64,000 nt of DNA from Hydrogenophaga sp. (lineage in GTDB: Bacteria; Pseudomonadota; Gammaproteobacteria; Burkholderiales; Burkholderiaceae_C), in assembly GCF_011390835.1 (NCBI RefSeq), contig NZ_JAABRQ010000002.1, positions 62,001-126,000 on the forward strand. Direction: 5' to 3'. Within the stretch, counting starts at the first letter, position 1; each line of letters begins with the position of its first letter. Both the position numbers and the translations under genes were made by a program. Positions 18,720 through 28,909 of the stretch are shown here, piece by piece. Below the pieces are notes generated by a model. That model did no database searches and was not told the DNA's origin. It worked only from the letters and a program-made list of their open reading frames with translations.

Positions 18720-19394
18720 ATGTTCGACCTGCTCAAAACTGCGCTGAATCGCTCGCCGAAACCCGGCGCCATGGACGAATCGCTCGTCCAGTGGGCCAAT
18801 GAGCGTCTGCTTAGCCACATGGGCATGGTGGGGGGCGCCTACGCGCTGGGCGGCCGCCTCTTGGACCGGCCGTTTCGTGCCGAATGTTTGGCCTCGGCGC
18901 GGCAGTACATCACAGGCATGGAGCTGATGGCCAAGTCCGACCTGGGTCTGACCCCGGCCGTCAACGTGATCCTGATGAACCGGAACCTGAAACGCCAGTT
19001 TGAAACCCAGGCTCAGGCGCATTACGCCGATGTCACCGACACGTTGCAGACCACCGCCAAGGCCCTGCCGGAAGAGCTGCGCTGGCTGTCTCTGTACCGG
19101 GATGCGGGCTGGGAAGGGCCGGCACCTGCGTTCTGGGCACGGTACGCGGTGTTGACCGACACGCCCGAGGTGGCGCGCCACTGGGTGGATGGGGACACGG
19201 TGGACATGCTCATGGAATGGCCGCTCGACGTGAGCCCGGGGACTCCCGTTCTTTTCATGCTGACGCGCGGCAAAACCTACTTGCGCATGCAGGGCGGGCA
19301 GGGCGGCCCTGGTGGCCAGGCGGGCGTGGCAGTGCATGCGCTCGATGTGTTCGAGCACCTGACCGGGCGGGCGCTGCAAATCCTCGACCGCTGA
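18720..19394 (+). CDS. uncharacterised protein
   Basis: 224 residues, no signal peptide or membrane segment. The N-terminal half looks helical (MDESLVQWANERLLSHMGMV, FETQAQAHYADVTDTLQTT), and the C-terminal part has an aromatic-rich stretch (EELRWLSLYRDAGW, PAFWARYAVL) and a glycine-rich loop (GGQGGPGGQAG). I do not recognise the family. Coding is supported by uninterrupted length, codon use like its neighbours, and its position between a divergent and a convergent gene with small gaps (63 bp and 23 bp). The start codon lacks a clear Shine-Dalgarno. Confidence 0.75.
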   Translation: MFDLLKTALNRSPKPGAMDESLVQWANERLLSHMGMVGGAYALGGRLLDRPFRAECLASARQYITGMELMAKSDLGLTPAVNVILMNRNLKRQFETQAQAHYADVTDTLQTTAKALPEELRWLSLYRDAGWEGPAPAFWARYAVLTDTPEVARHWVDGDTVDMLMEWPLDVSPGTPVLFMLTRGKTYLRMQGGQGGPGGQAGVAVHALDVFEHLTGRALQILDR

Positions 19395-19417
19395 CCGTCG
19401 GCGGCTAGCGTTGCGCG

Positions 19418-20677
<1,260 letters not shown>

Positions 20678-20718
20678 GGTGTCTCCTTGGGAATCTGGTC
20701 GGTTCGATCAATACGGGG

Positions 20719-21804
20719 TCAGGCGGCGCAGGCAAAACGCCAGGCCATTTCTGCCAGCGGGCGGGCACCTGCGGCGGAGGAAACGGCCTGGGCACTGGAT
20801 GCAGTGCCCATTTCCACCCGCTTGCCTATGCCTTGCAGGATGGCGGCTAGGCGAAACAGGTTGTAGGCGAGGTAAAAGTTCCAGTCGGCCTGTAGCTGCT
20901 GTGGCGTGGCAAAGCCGGTGCGTTCGCAATAGCGGGCGATGTACTCGGCCTCGGTGGGGATGCCGAGGGCGGCCACATCAAGCCCACCGATGCCACGGAA
21001 CGCGCCCGGCGGGATGTGCCAGGCCATGCAGTGGTAGCTGAAGTCGGCCAGCGGGTGACCGAGGGTGGAGAGCTCCCAATCCAGTACTGCCAGCACCCGC
21101 GGCTCGGTAGGGTGGAACATGAGGTTGTCCAGGCGGTAGTCGCCGTGCACCACCGAAACCAGGGACTCGTCCCGCGCCATGGCCGGGATGTTCTCCGGCA
21201 GCCAGGCCATGAGCTGGTCCATCTCGGGAATGGGTGTGGTGATGGAGGCAACGTATTGCTTGGACCAGCGGCCGATCTGGCGCTCAAAATAGTTGCCGGG
21301 CTTACCATAGCCGTCCAGGCCGACGTCGCTGGGCTTGACCTTGTGCAGTGCAGCCAGCACGCGGTTCATTTCGTCATACACCGCTGCGCGCTGTGGCTTG
21401 TCCAGCGCTGGCAAGGACTGGTCCCACATCACACGGCCGTTCACGCACTCCATGATGTAGAAAGCGCGGCCGATCACGGATTCGTCTTCGCACAGCGCCA
21501 GCATCTGGGCCACCGGCACGCCGGTGCCTTGCAGCGCGCTCATGACGCGAAATTCGCGTTCAATGGCGTGCGCCGAGGGCAGCAGCTTGGCTACCGGGCC
21601 CGGCTTGGCGCGCATCACGTAGGCGGTGCTGGGCGTGATGAGCTTGTAGGTCGGGTTGGACTGGCCGCCCTTGAACATCTCCACTTGAAGCGGACCATCG
21701 AAACCCGGCACGTTGGCCTGCATCCAGACTTGCAACATGGCCAGATCAACTTCATGTTGAGCCGAGACCGGGCGCGTACCCGTGAAATTCTGCTGATCGC
21801 TCAT
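20719..21804 (-). CDS. phosphotransferase family protein (ACAD10/11-type kinase domain)
   Basis: 361 residues with an aminoglycoside phosphotransferase-like fold. The N-lobe has MFKGGQSNPTYKLITPS and YVMRAKPGPVAKLLPSAHAIEREF. The catalytic loop VVHGDYRLDNLMFHP holds the aspartate (HGDYRLDN) and the metal-site segment VLAVLDWELSTLGHPLADFSYH follows. In animals this domain is fused to an acyl-CoA dehydrogenase (ACAD10/11), which acts on 4-hydroxyacyl-CoA via a phospho intermediate; here the same pair is encoded as neighbours. The likely role is the same 4-hydroxy acid route, by analogy. Confidence 0.88.
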   Translation of the reverse strand: MSDQQNFTGTRPVSAQHEVDLAMLQVWMQANVPGFDGPLQVEMFKGGQSNPTYKLITPSTAYVMRAKPGPVAKLLPSAHAIEREFRVMSALQGTGVPVAQMLALCEDESVIGRAFYIMECVNGRVMWDQSLPALDKPQRAAVYDEMNRVLAALHKVKPSDVGLDGYGKPGNYFERQIGRWSKQYVASITTPIPEMDQLMAWLPENIPAMARDESLVSVVHGDYRLDNLMFHPTEPRVLAVLDWELSTLGHPLADFSYHCMAWHIPPGAFRGIGGLDVAALGIPTEAEYIARYCERTGFATPQQLQADWNFYLAYNLFRLAAILQGIGKRVEMGTASSAQAVSSAAGARPLAEMAWRFACAA

Positions 21805-21847
21805 GGCTGAGAGCCCGGTTGGTTCTGGTCAGCCACACATGCGGCGC

Positions 21848-22567
21848 TCAGGATTCGGCCTCCGAAATGCGCATCAGCATGTCGCGGTTGCGCACGACCA
21901 GGCCACCCGGCTCGATGCGGATCGCATCCTCGCGCTCCATGGATTTCAATTCCTGATTCACCCGCTGACGCGAAGCGCCCAGCAGCTGCGCCAGTTCTTC
22001 CTGTGCCAGTTGCAGGCCAATGCGCATTTCGTTGCCGTCTGCCAGGCAGGGCACACCGTAGCTGCGCACCAGGTGCAGCAGTTGCTTGGCCAGGCGCGCT
22101 CGCAAAGGCAGCGTGTTGAGGTCTTCCACCAGGCCGAACAGGGTTCGGATGCGCCGCGCCTGCAGGCGCATCAGCGCCTCGTACAGCTCGACGTGGGTGT
22201 TGAGAATTTTTTGGAAATCGTTGCGAGCCACGCACAGCAGCGTGGTCGGACCGTGGGCATAGGCATCGTGGGTACGCTGATCGCCATCGAACATCGCCAC
22301 ATCGCCAAACCACACGCCTGGCTCCACATAGGTCAGCGTGATCTGCTTGCCAGAGAGCGAGGTCGAACTCACGCGCACCGCACCCTTGGCCACCGCCGTC
22401 CATTCGGAGGGCGGGTCGCCACGGGCAACGATGAGATCGCTGTCCTTGAATCGCTTGACGTAGGCGCATCGCAGGATGTCGTGTCGCAGGGAGGGAGAAA
22501 GATTGCTGAACCAGCGACCACTGTTGATCGCCTCGCGTTCTTCCATTGTCAGAATGGGTTCGTCCAT
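21848..22567 (-). CDS. Crp/Fnr-family transcription regulator
   Basis: 239 residues. An N-terminal cyclic-nucleotide-binding-like beta-roll (about 35-130, with DLIVARGDPPSEWTAVAKGAVRV and GVWFGDVAMFDG) precedes a C-terminal winged helix-turn-helix (LAQEELAQLLGASRQRVNQELKSME). The N-terminal cysteines needed for an Fnr-type iron-sulfur cluster are absent, so it is Crp-like rather than Fnr. It lies 43 bp upstream of the phosphotransferase gene, on the same strand, and may control the cluster. The effector is unknown. Confidence 0.9.
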   Translation of the reverse strand: MDEPILTMEEREAINSGRWFSNLSPSLRHDILRCAYVKRFKDSDLIVARGDPPSEWTAVAKGAVRVSSTSLSGKQITLTYVEPGVWFGDVAMFDGDQRTHDAYAHGPTTLLCVARNDFQKILNTHVELYEALMRLQARRIRTLFGLVEDLNTLPLRARLAKQLLHLVRSYGVPCLADGNEMRIGLQLAQEELAQLLGASRQRVNQELKSMEREDAIRIEPGGLVVRNRDMLMRISEAES

Positions 22568-22693
22568 GGCCTGTCTTATGGGTGACTGGGAGAGAGTGCA
22601 TTGTCGCCACAGAGACGTGGCGTGCCCATCGGGATAAGCGCGCAGCCCTGTTGCTCAGGCGCGGCAGGGGAAATTGAAGCGACCGGGGCGACG

Positions 22694-23473
22694 TCAGCGG
22701 TAGCGGGCCGGGCGCTTGTCGAGAAACGCTGCGATGCCTTCACCGCCGTTGGCATGGTGCAGGCAGCGCACAAAATGGTCACGCTCATTGCCGAGCTGGT
22801 CGTGCAGCGGTGAAGTCGGTGCATCGTTGGCTAGCTCCTTGATGCTGGCCAGCGCGTTGGGCGCGCGCGCATTGAGCCGTTCGCACAAAGCCAGCGCCTG
22901 GTCCAACGCCTCGCGCTCGCCGCTCACCCGGTTGATCACGCCGAGCTGCTGCAGACGTTCCGCGCTGATCCGCTCACCCAGCATGAGCAGCTCCAGGGCG
23001 GTGGCGCGCGGCAAGGCGCGCATCAGGCTCCAGGTAGCGCCGCCGTCGGGCGACAGCCCCACGTTGCTGTAAGCCATGACGAACACGCTGTTGTGCGCAG
23101 CGACGATGAGGTCGCAAGCCAGCGCAAGCGAAAAACCAGCACCGGCACAGGCGCCTTCGACCGCTGCAACCACAGGTTTGGGGAAACTGCGGATGGTCTC
23201 CACCCAGTTGTGCAGGCCTTCGATGCTCTGCGCTTGGACCGAGTGCGGCTGCTGGCGGTTGTCGAGCAGGCGCTGCAGGTTTCCGCCAGCGCAGAAGTGC
23301 TGGCCCTCGCCGGTGATGACCACGCTGCGCACATCCGGGCTGCTCTCGGCCACGTTGAGCGCTTCCACACCGGCGGCGTAAATGTCTGGCCCGAGCGCGT
23401 TGCGGTGATCGGGGTTGCTGATGGTCAGCACCATGGTCTGGCCATGGCTGTCACTCTTGAGGCTGGCGGTCAT
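22694..23473 (-). CDS. enoyl-CoA hydratase/isomerase
   Basis: 259 residues, the usual length. The oxyanion-hole segments are GEGQHFCAGGNLQRLL and AVEGACAGAGFSLALACDLIVA; VFVMAYSNVGLSPDGGATW follows, so the second catalytic acid region is NVGLSPDGG-type rather than the classic hydratase EVTLG. This pattern is common in PaaG-like isomerases and hydratases. It should act on an enoyl-CoA in beta-oxidation or aromatic-CoA breakdown. It sits 76 bp downstream of a 3-hydroxyacyl-CoA dehydrogenase and is probably co-transcribed with it. Confidence 0.9.
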   Translation of the reverse strand: MTASLKSDSHGQTMVLTISNPDHRNALGPDIYAAGVEALNVAESSPDVRSVVITGEGQHFCAGGNLQRLLDNRQQPHSVQAQSIEGLHNWVETIRSFPKPVVAAVEGACAGAGFSLALACDLIVAAHNSVFVMAYSNVGLSPDGGATWSLMRALPRATALELLMLGERISAERLQQLGVINRVSGEREALDQALALCERLNARAPNALASIKELANDAPTSPLHDQLGNERDHFVRCLHHANGGEGIAAFLDKRPARYR

Positions 23474-23549
23474 GGGGTGTTGTGTGAGGAAGGAAGTGGT
23501 GGCGTGCGGTGTCTGGTTTCAGGGCGCCCGTGGAACCTGTGCAGGGGTG

Positions 23550-25070
23550 TCAAGCCTCCTCGTGCATCAGGCTCAGACCCAAGGCGCCGCGGCGGCGCAA
23601 CCAGGGAGAAGGGCGATAGCGCGGGTCGCCGTAAACCGTCTGCATGTTGAACAGGATCTCCAGCACGTTGGCCGGGCCGATGCGGTCGCCCATGGCCAGC
23701 GGGCCCATGGGGTAGCCCAGCCCCAGGGTGACGGCAACTTCCAAGTCGGCCGGCGTGCACACACCTTGTTGGCACATGTCGGCTGCGATGTTGACGATGG
23801 TGGCGACCACCCGTTGGGTAACGAAGCCGCCGCTGTCGCGGATCACACTGACGGCCTTGCCGTCTTTGGCGAACAGCGCATGCGCGGCGTCGCGCATGTC
23901 GGTGCGGGTCGCTGGGTTGGTGGCGAGCACGCGGCGGCGGGTAGCGGCGTCGTCGAGCATCATGTCGATGCCCACGGTGCGTGCTGGATCGAGCCGCTCG
24001 ACTGCGGCCAGCGTGGTCACGTCCAAACCCAGCGGTGCGACCAGAATCAGCGCCTCGCTGGATGGTGCCTGCCCGGTCTCGATGTTTGCGCCCAGGTCTT
24101 TCAGCATTTGATAAAGCTCGGCCCGGCGGGCCGCCTTGGGCGACACCCAGACCGACGGGAAGGCCTTGACCGTGGGAACGGCTGGCTCGGCTGGCACCTC
24201 GGCCACGCCTTGCGAGTAGCGGTAGAAGCCTTCGCCGACCTTTTTTCCGATGACCCCGCCGGCCAATCGCTGCGCCGTGATGGCGCTGGGGCGGTAGCGC
24301 GGCTCCTCAAAGTACTGGCGGTAAATGGACTCCATCACCGGGTGCGACACATCCAGCGCGGTGAGGTCCATCAATTCAAACGGGCCGAGTCGAAACCCCA
24401 TCTGGTCCTTGAGGATGCGGTCGATGGTGGCAAAGTCGGCCACGCGCTCGCTGGCCACCCGCAAGGCCTCGGTGCCGTAACCGCGCCCGGCATGGTTGAC
24501 GATGAAGCCCGGGGTGTCCTGTGCCGTCACCGGGGTGTGTCCAAACTGACGGGTGTAGGCCGTGAGTTGTTGGCACACAACAGGATTGGTCTTGAGGCCA
24601 GCGATCACCTCCACCACGCGCATCAACGGGACCGGATTGAAAAAGTGGTAACCAGCCAGCTGTCCCGGGCGCTGCAGGCCAGCGGCAATGGCGGTGACAG
24701 AGAGGGAAGAGGTGTTGGTGGCCAGCACCGCCTGGGGGCTGACCACGGCCTCCAGTTCGGAAAAGAGCTCGCGCTTGACCTCGAGCCGTTCGACGATGGC
24801 TTCGACCACCAAATCGCAGGCGGACAGTGCGGCCAGACTGGAAGCCACCTGCACGCGAGCGAGGCAGGCCTCGCCTTCTGCTGCCGAGAGCTTGCCCTTG
24901 ACCACCAAGGTTTGCCATGTTTGTTGCAAAGCTTGGCGTGCAGATTCTGCGGCACCAGGCTGGGCGTCGAGCAGGAGAACGGTGCTGCCGGCCTGGGCCG
25001 CCATCTGGGCGATGCCTCGGCCCATGGCGCCGGTGCCAACAATGCCCGCAGTCTGAAAGATGGCTTGCAT
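23550..25070 (-). CDS. 3-hydroxyacyl-CoA dehydrogenase, PaaH-like
   Basis: 506 residues with a duplicated C-terminal dimerisation domain. The NAD-binding loop is GIVGTGAMGRGIAQMAAQAG at residues 9-28. Catalytic-region motifs include ATNTSSLSVTAIAAGLQRP and LAGYHFFNPVPLMRVVEVI (catalytic histidine). The first C-terminal domain has DTPGFIVNHAGRGYGTEAL with KKVGEGFYRY, and the second contains DSGGFVTQRVVATIVNIAADM. This two-part architecture is that of PaaH/PaaC in phenylacetate catabolism and of bacterial Hbd proteins. No other paa gene is seen nearby, so the substrate is open. It is divergent from the FimV-like gene by 76 bp. Confidence 0.92.
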   Translation of the reverse strand: MQAIFQTAGIVGTGAMGRGIAQMAAQAGSTVLLLDAQPGAAESARQALQQTWQTLVVKGKLSAAEGEACLARVQVASSLAALSACDLVVEAIVERLEVKRELFSELEAVVSPQAVLATNTSSLSVTAIAAGLQRPGQLAGYHFFNPVPLMRVVEVIAGLKTNPVVCQQLTAYTRQFGHTPVTAQDTPGFIVNHAGRGYGTEALRVASERVADFATIDRILKDQMGFRLGPFELMDLTALDVSHPVMESIYRQYFEEPRYRPSAITAQRLAGGVIGKKVGEGFYRYSQGVAEVPAEPAVPTVKAFPSVWVSPKAARRAELYQMLKDLGANIETGQAPSSEALILVAPLGLDVTTLAAVERLDPARTVGIDMMLDDAATRRRVLATNPATRTDMRDAAHALFAKDGKAVSVIRDSGGFVTQRVVATIVNIAADMCQQGVCTPADLEVAVTLGLGYPMGPLAMGDRIGPANVLEILFNMQTVYGDPRYRPSPWLRRRGALGLSLMHEEA

Positions 25071-25146
25071 AAGGGTGCCTATTTTGGAGGGGAACGCTTT
25101 AGACCTATGACAGAATGATCAGTACCACCACACAAGGGTCTTTGAC

Positions 25147-27225
25147 GTGCGCCAGTTCTGTATCGGCAGCATTCTGCTTCTTACTGCAGTGAGCAGTTCG
25201 GCGGTCACACTGGGTCGGCACAGTGGTGCCGGCATCATTGGTCGGCCTCTGGATATCCGGGTGCAAGCCTTATTGTCACCCGGCGAAGACATCGCCAATC
25301 TCTGCGTGAATGCCGATGTGCTGTATGGCGACGTTAAGGTATCGCCCGATGCCGTTCGCACCATAGTGCAGCGCGCCTCGCCCGATGCCGAGCCTTCGGT
25401 TCGCATCCAGACCCTGACGCCGATCGATGAACCTATTGTGACCGTGTTCGTGCGCGCGGGCTGCACTACGGCGTTCACCCGCCGCTACGTGTTGCTGGCC
25501 GATCCGGTGAGCGAGCCGACGCGCGCCTCTGACGCTGCTCCTGCGCGGCCGGCTGTCCCCGCCGCCAGTGCATTGCCTAGCGCACCGCCTGCCACAGGCA
25601 CACCGCTCCCCGCTGCGTCAACGGCGAATCGTCCCTCTGCCGCCACCGCAGCGCCTCGTGTGCCAGCTGCACCTCAAGCCGCTCGCGAGCGGCCCCGCGC
25701 CGCAGAGCGCGCCAACCGACCTGCGAGCGTGGTGCGCAAACCGGTGGCTCCACTACCCAACCCCACACCTCGGCTGGAGCTGGACGCGATGGATCTGAGC
25801 CTGGCGATCGAACGCGATCCGGTGCTCAAGCTGTCACTGAGCCTGCTGAGCGAACCCACGACCTCCGAAGAGACCCGGGCGGCGGCTGGCTTGCTGTGGA
25901 AGACGATCAATGCGTCACCGGAAGACATCCTGCGCGACGCGCGCAAGCTCGAGGTGCTGGAGGCCGAGTCCAAAGGCCTGCGCGAGGCCGAGGCCCGCAA
26001 CCAGGCCACCATCGCGGAGCTGAGTGCGGCGGTCGAACAGGCGCGTAATTGGCAGTGGCTGGCCTACGGACTGGTTGCGCTGCTGGCGCTCGCTCTTCTG
26101 GGTCTGCTGTTGGTGTGGCGGCGTTCGAAAAGCGCGCGAGATTTTGACGCTGCGAAAGCCTGGTGGGCGGCAGAGGGTGGTGCCAAGTCAACAGCGAGCG
26201 AACCCGGACTGGGACGCACCGCCGCTGCGGCAGCGTTGGTGGACATCGATCTGGATCTGAGCGACGCGCAGGGTGCGGATCCATTCCACCCCTCCTCGCG
26301 TTCTCAGTTACTGGAAGACAGCACACCAGCAGATCTGGACAGCTCGGTGGGCAGCTCGTCCGTGTCCGGCACGGAGCGGCGAGATTTCGCCCCGAGCCAG
26401 CTTGCGTCCCGATCGGTGGCGGCCGAGGAGCTGTTCGACGTGCAGCAGCAGGCCGAGTTCTTCTTGTCTCTGGGCGAGGATGAGCAGGCCATTCAGGTGC
26501 TGCGCAACCACATCCAGGACAGCCAGGTGCCCAGTGCGCTGGCCTATCTCGATCTCTTCAAGATCTACCACCGCCTCGGTCGCAATGCCGACTACGAAGC
26601 ACTGCGGGTCGAGTTCAACCGGGTGTTCAACGCTGGCGCTCCTCCCTTCGACCAGTACGCCGACGGCAGCAAAGGGCTGGAAGCCTACGAGACCGCGTTT
26701 GGTCGCATCCAGGCCCTCTGGCCAGAGCCTCGGGTGCTCGACGTGATCGAGGAGTCCATCTTCCGGGAGCCGGGAGATACTGAGGAGGCCGAGGTGTTTG
26801 ATCTCGAGGCCTACCGCGAGCTGCTGCTCTTGCACGCGCTGGCCAAGGAGATCATCCAGCGCGAGGCCGCTGACTCAGCTGCGCCGAATGACTTTCAGAG
26901 CACGAAGGTGCAGCGCCTCCAGGCCACGAACAAACTGGCGGGAGAGGGCGATGGACTCACGAAGCCGATGGACATGCAGCCGCCGGCATCGCCCAACCTC
27001 GGTCTCGATGTGAATCTGGACGATCTGTCGGAATTCTCGGCCTTCGAGGCTTCGTTGCCCGAAGTGCCTGCGCCGGTGTCACCGACGTCCAAGCCCAAAT
27101 TGCAGCGCGATTCCGACGACCGCGACGATGCTGGAAACTTGATCGATTTCGAGGTGCTGGATTTCACCGCTCCCGATGAAGATCAAGACAAGAATAAGGA
27201 CGAGCCAGGCGCCATGAAGAGTTGA
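25147..27225 (+). CDS. FimV-like polar/pilus-assembly protein
   Basis: 692 residues starting at GTG 25147. Signal peptide (about 1-20), a FimV N-terminal beta domain (GRPLDIRVQALLSPGEDIAN to YVLLADP, about 31-120), a long P/A-rich linker (121-205), a coiled coil (about 260-300), one membrane segment at 303-324 (WLAYGLVALLALALLGLLLV), an acidic serine-rich cytoplasmic part, and a TPR-like region (about 430-560, with EFFLSLGEDEQAIQVLRNHI). FimV/HubP proteins organise the cell pole and type IV pili or secretion. The LysM peptidoglycan-binding motif normally between the N-domain and linker is not visible. A strong terminator follows. Confidence 0.85.
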   Translation: MRQFCIGSILLLTAVSSSAVTLGRHSGAGIIGRPLDIRVQALLSPGEDIANLCVNADVLYGDVKVSPDAVRTIVQRASPDAEPSVRIQTLTPIDEPIVTVFVRAGCTTAFTRRYVLLADPVSEPTRASDAAPARPAVPAASALPSAPPATGTPLPAASTANRPSAATAAPRVPAAPQAARERPRAAERANRPASVVRKPVAPLPNPTPRLELDAMDLSLAIERDPVLKLSLSLLSEPTTSEETRAAAGLLWKTINASPEDILRDARKLEVLEAESKGLREAEARNQATIAELSAAVEQARNWQWLAYGLVALLALALLGLLLVWRRSKSARDFDAAKAWWAAEGGAKSTASEPGLGRTAAAAALVDIDLDLSDAQGADPFHPSSRSQLLEDSTPADLDSSVGSSSVSGTERRDFAPSQLASRSVAAEELFDVQQQAEFFLSLGEDEQAIQVLRNHIQDSQVPSALAYLDLFKIYHRLGRNADYEALRVEFNRVFNAGAPPFDQYADGSKGLEAYETAFGRIQALWPEPRVLDVIEESIFREPGDTEEAEVFDLEAYRELLLLHALAKEIIQREAADSAAPNDFQSTKVQRLQATNKLAGEGDGLTKPMDMQPPASPNLGLDVNLDDLSEFSAFEASLPEVPAPVSPTSKPKLQRDSDDRDDAGNLIDFEVLDFTAPDEDQDKNKDEPGAMKS

Positions 27226-27246
27226 GTCTCCGTCCAGATTCACCGC

Positions 27247-27286
27247 AGGCCAGACCGGGGCAACTCGGTCTGGCCTTTCTTTTTTG
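27247..27286 (+). terminator. intrinsic terminator of the FimV-like gene
   Basis: An 11-bp perfect stem (AGGCCAGACCG / CGGTCTGGCCT, 8-nt loop) is followed by TTCTTTTTT. It lies 21 bp past the stop codon at 27225 and before the leftward D-2-hydroxyacid dehydrogenase gene. Confidence 0.9.
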
Positions 27287-27294
27287 AGTTTCCG

Positions 27295-28302
27295 TCAGCG
27301 GCGAACTTGCAGTGCACCAGGGTTGACGATGTTCGTCGGCGTACCCTTGATGTAGTTCACCACGTTGTCGAAGGCCGCAGAGAAGTAGGTCTCGTAGCTG
27401 TCCTGCTCCACATAGCCGATGTGGGGTGTGCAAATGCAGTTTTCCAGCCGCAGCAGGGCGTGGCCCTGCAGGATGGGCTCGGACTCGAACACGTCCACCG
27501 CAGCCATGCCGGGGCGCCCTCGGTTCAGGGCGGCCAGCAAGGCCTCAGGCTCGATGATTTCGGCGCGCGAGGTGTTGACCAGCAGGGCGGTGGGTTTCAT
27601 GCGAGCGAGGTCTTCGAGCGACACGCAGCCGGTGCTGGTGTCACCCAGCCGCAGGTGCAGCGTGAGCACGTCGGCCGACTCGAACAGGCCCGCCTTCGTG
27701 GTGGCCACGTCGTATCCGTCCGCCGCGGCACGGGCCCGCGTCGCTTCGCTGCCCCAAACCACCACCCGCATGCCAAAGGCGCGCCCGTAGCCCGCGACCA
27801 GCTGGCCAATGCGGCCGTAGCTCCACACGCCCAGCGTTTTGCCGCGCAACACCATGCCGACGCCAAAGTTCGCCGGCATGGACGCCGCCTTGAGGCCGGC
27901 CTGTTGCCAGGCGCCGTGTTTGAGGTTGGCGACATACTGAGGAATGCGGCGCATGGCCGCCATGATCAATCCCCAGGTGAGCTCGGCGGTGGCCACTGGC
28001 GAACCCACTCCCTCGGCCACCGCGATGCCGCGCTCAGTGCAGGCGTTGACGTCGACGTGCGCGCCGATCTTGCCCGTCTGAGAGATCAGCTTGAGGCGCG
28101 GCAGCTTGGCGATCAGCTGGGCGTTGATCAGGGTGCGCTCACGGATGAGCACCAGCACGTCAGCATCCTTGAGGCGAACGGACAACTGACCCACGCCCTT
28201 GACGGTGTTGGTGAAAACCTTGGCGGGATAGGGCTCGAGCTTGGCTGCGCAAGGCAATTTGCGCACAGCGTCCTGGTAGTCGTCGAGGATCACGATATTC
28301 AT
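27295..28302 (-). CDS. D-2-hydroxyacid dehydrogenase family protein
   Basis: 335 residues. NAD-binding region GKTLGVWSYGRIGQLVAGYG keeps the GRIG but has WSY where family members often have GLG. Catalytic residues are visible: arginine in LVNTSRAEIIE, glutamate in DVFESEPI and histidine in CTPHIGYVEQ. The N-terminal substrate domain begins MNIVILDDYQDAVRKL. Such proteins interconvert 2-hydroxy and 2-keto acids (phosphoglycerate, lactate, glyoxylate and others); the substrate is unknown. It follows a small unknown gene 122 bp upstream on the same strand. Confidence 0.9.
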   Translation of the reverse strand: MNIVILDDYQDAVRKLPCAAKLEPYPAKVFTNTVKGVGQLSVRLKDADVLVLIRERTLINAQLIAKLPRLKLISQTGKIGAHVDVNACTERGIAVAEGVGSPVATAELTWGLIMAAMRRIPQYVANLKHGAWQQAGLKAASMPANFGVGMVLRGKTLGVWSYGRIGQLVAGYGRAFGMRVVVWGSEATRARAAADGYDVATTKAGLFESADVLTLHLRLGDTSTGCVSLEDLARMKPTALLVNTSRAEIIEPEALLAALNRGRPGMAAVDVFESEPILQGHALLRLENCICTPHIGYVEQDSYETYFSAAFDNVVNYIKGTPTNIVNPGALQVRR

Positions 28303-28424
28303 GCACGCTATTGTGCCTTCCCCGTTTCAGCCTCCGGCTGGCCGAATCGTGTCTGGCACGAGGCATGTGCACGATCTCGCCGCAGCACAAGCGGCTGCAC
28401 CTGCCGGCCGCTAACGCTGTTGTT

Positions 28425-28778
28425 TCAGGCGCGAGACTGGCCCAGGTGCTGCTCCATCGCCACCAGCCGATCCAGCTCAGCGCAGACATCGCCGACGCGG
28501 CCTGCGAGCACCACGCGTTTATCCTGGCCCCAGGGTTCTCGGCTGCCGGCGCGCCGCACCCGGCTGCTGTTCGTGTTGTCACATGGCACGCGGGCCACGG
28601 TGAGCTGGGCGGGTGCGATGGCCCGGGTCGCTGGACTGCCAAGCCAGCCAGCGCGGGCAAAACGCTGCATGGCCAGTGGTTGGGGCTGAACAGCCACCGG
28701 GTCGGCGCGACGGGGCAACCAGCTGTCGATGATCAGCAGCGGCGCGCGCCAAGTGTTCGTGTTGAAACGGATTCCCAT
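28425..28778 (-). CDS. small protein of unknown function downstream of lexA
   Basis: 117 residues starting at the ATG at 28778, which has GGAG about nine bases upstream; the open frame continues upstream without a better start. The N-terminus GIRFNTNTWRAPLLIIDSWLPRRADPVAV and the region RRAGSREPWGQDKRVVLAGRVGDVCAELDRLVAMEQH look like a real soluble protein with a C-terminal helix. I do not recognise the family. It is same-strand with lexA, 131 bp downstream, so read-through under SOS control is possible. Coding is likely but not certain. Confidence 0.65.
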   Translation of the reverse strand: MGIRFNTNTWRAPLLIIDSWLPRRADPVAVQPQPLAMQRFARAGWLGSPATRAIAPAQLTVARVPCDNTNSSRVRRAGSREPWGQDKRVVLAGRVGDVCAELDRLVAMEQHLGQSRA

Positions 28779-28909
28779 GCGAAACTCCAAAAAGGGGTTG
28801 AACACAGGCAGGATTGACTCAGAAATCGCTACCACAGGGATGTGCCGACCGGTCAGACACCGGTTCGGCCAAACGCCCGCCACCTGCTGAAGCGACCGGA
28901 TGGTTTTCG

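Noticed and set aside
28160-28660. A 166-codon minus-strand open frame across the end of the small unknown gene and the D-2-hydroxyacid dehydrogenase start.
   Set aside because: It overlaps a gene with recognisable catalytic residues in another frame and the 117-residue gene that has a good ribosome site.
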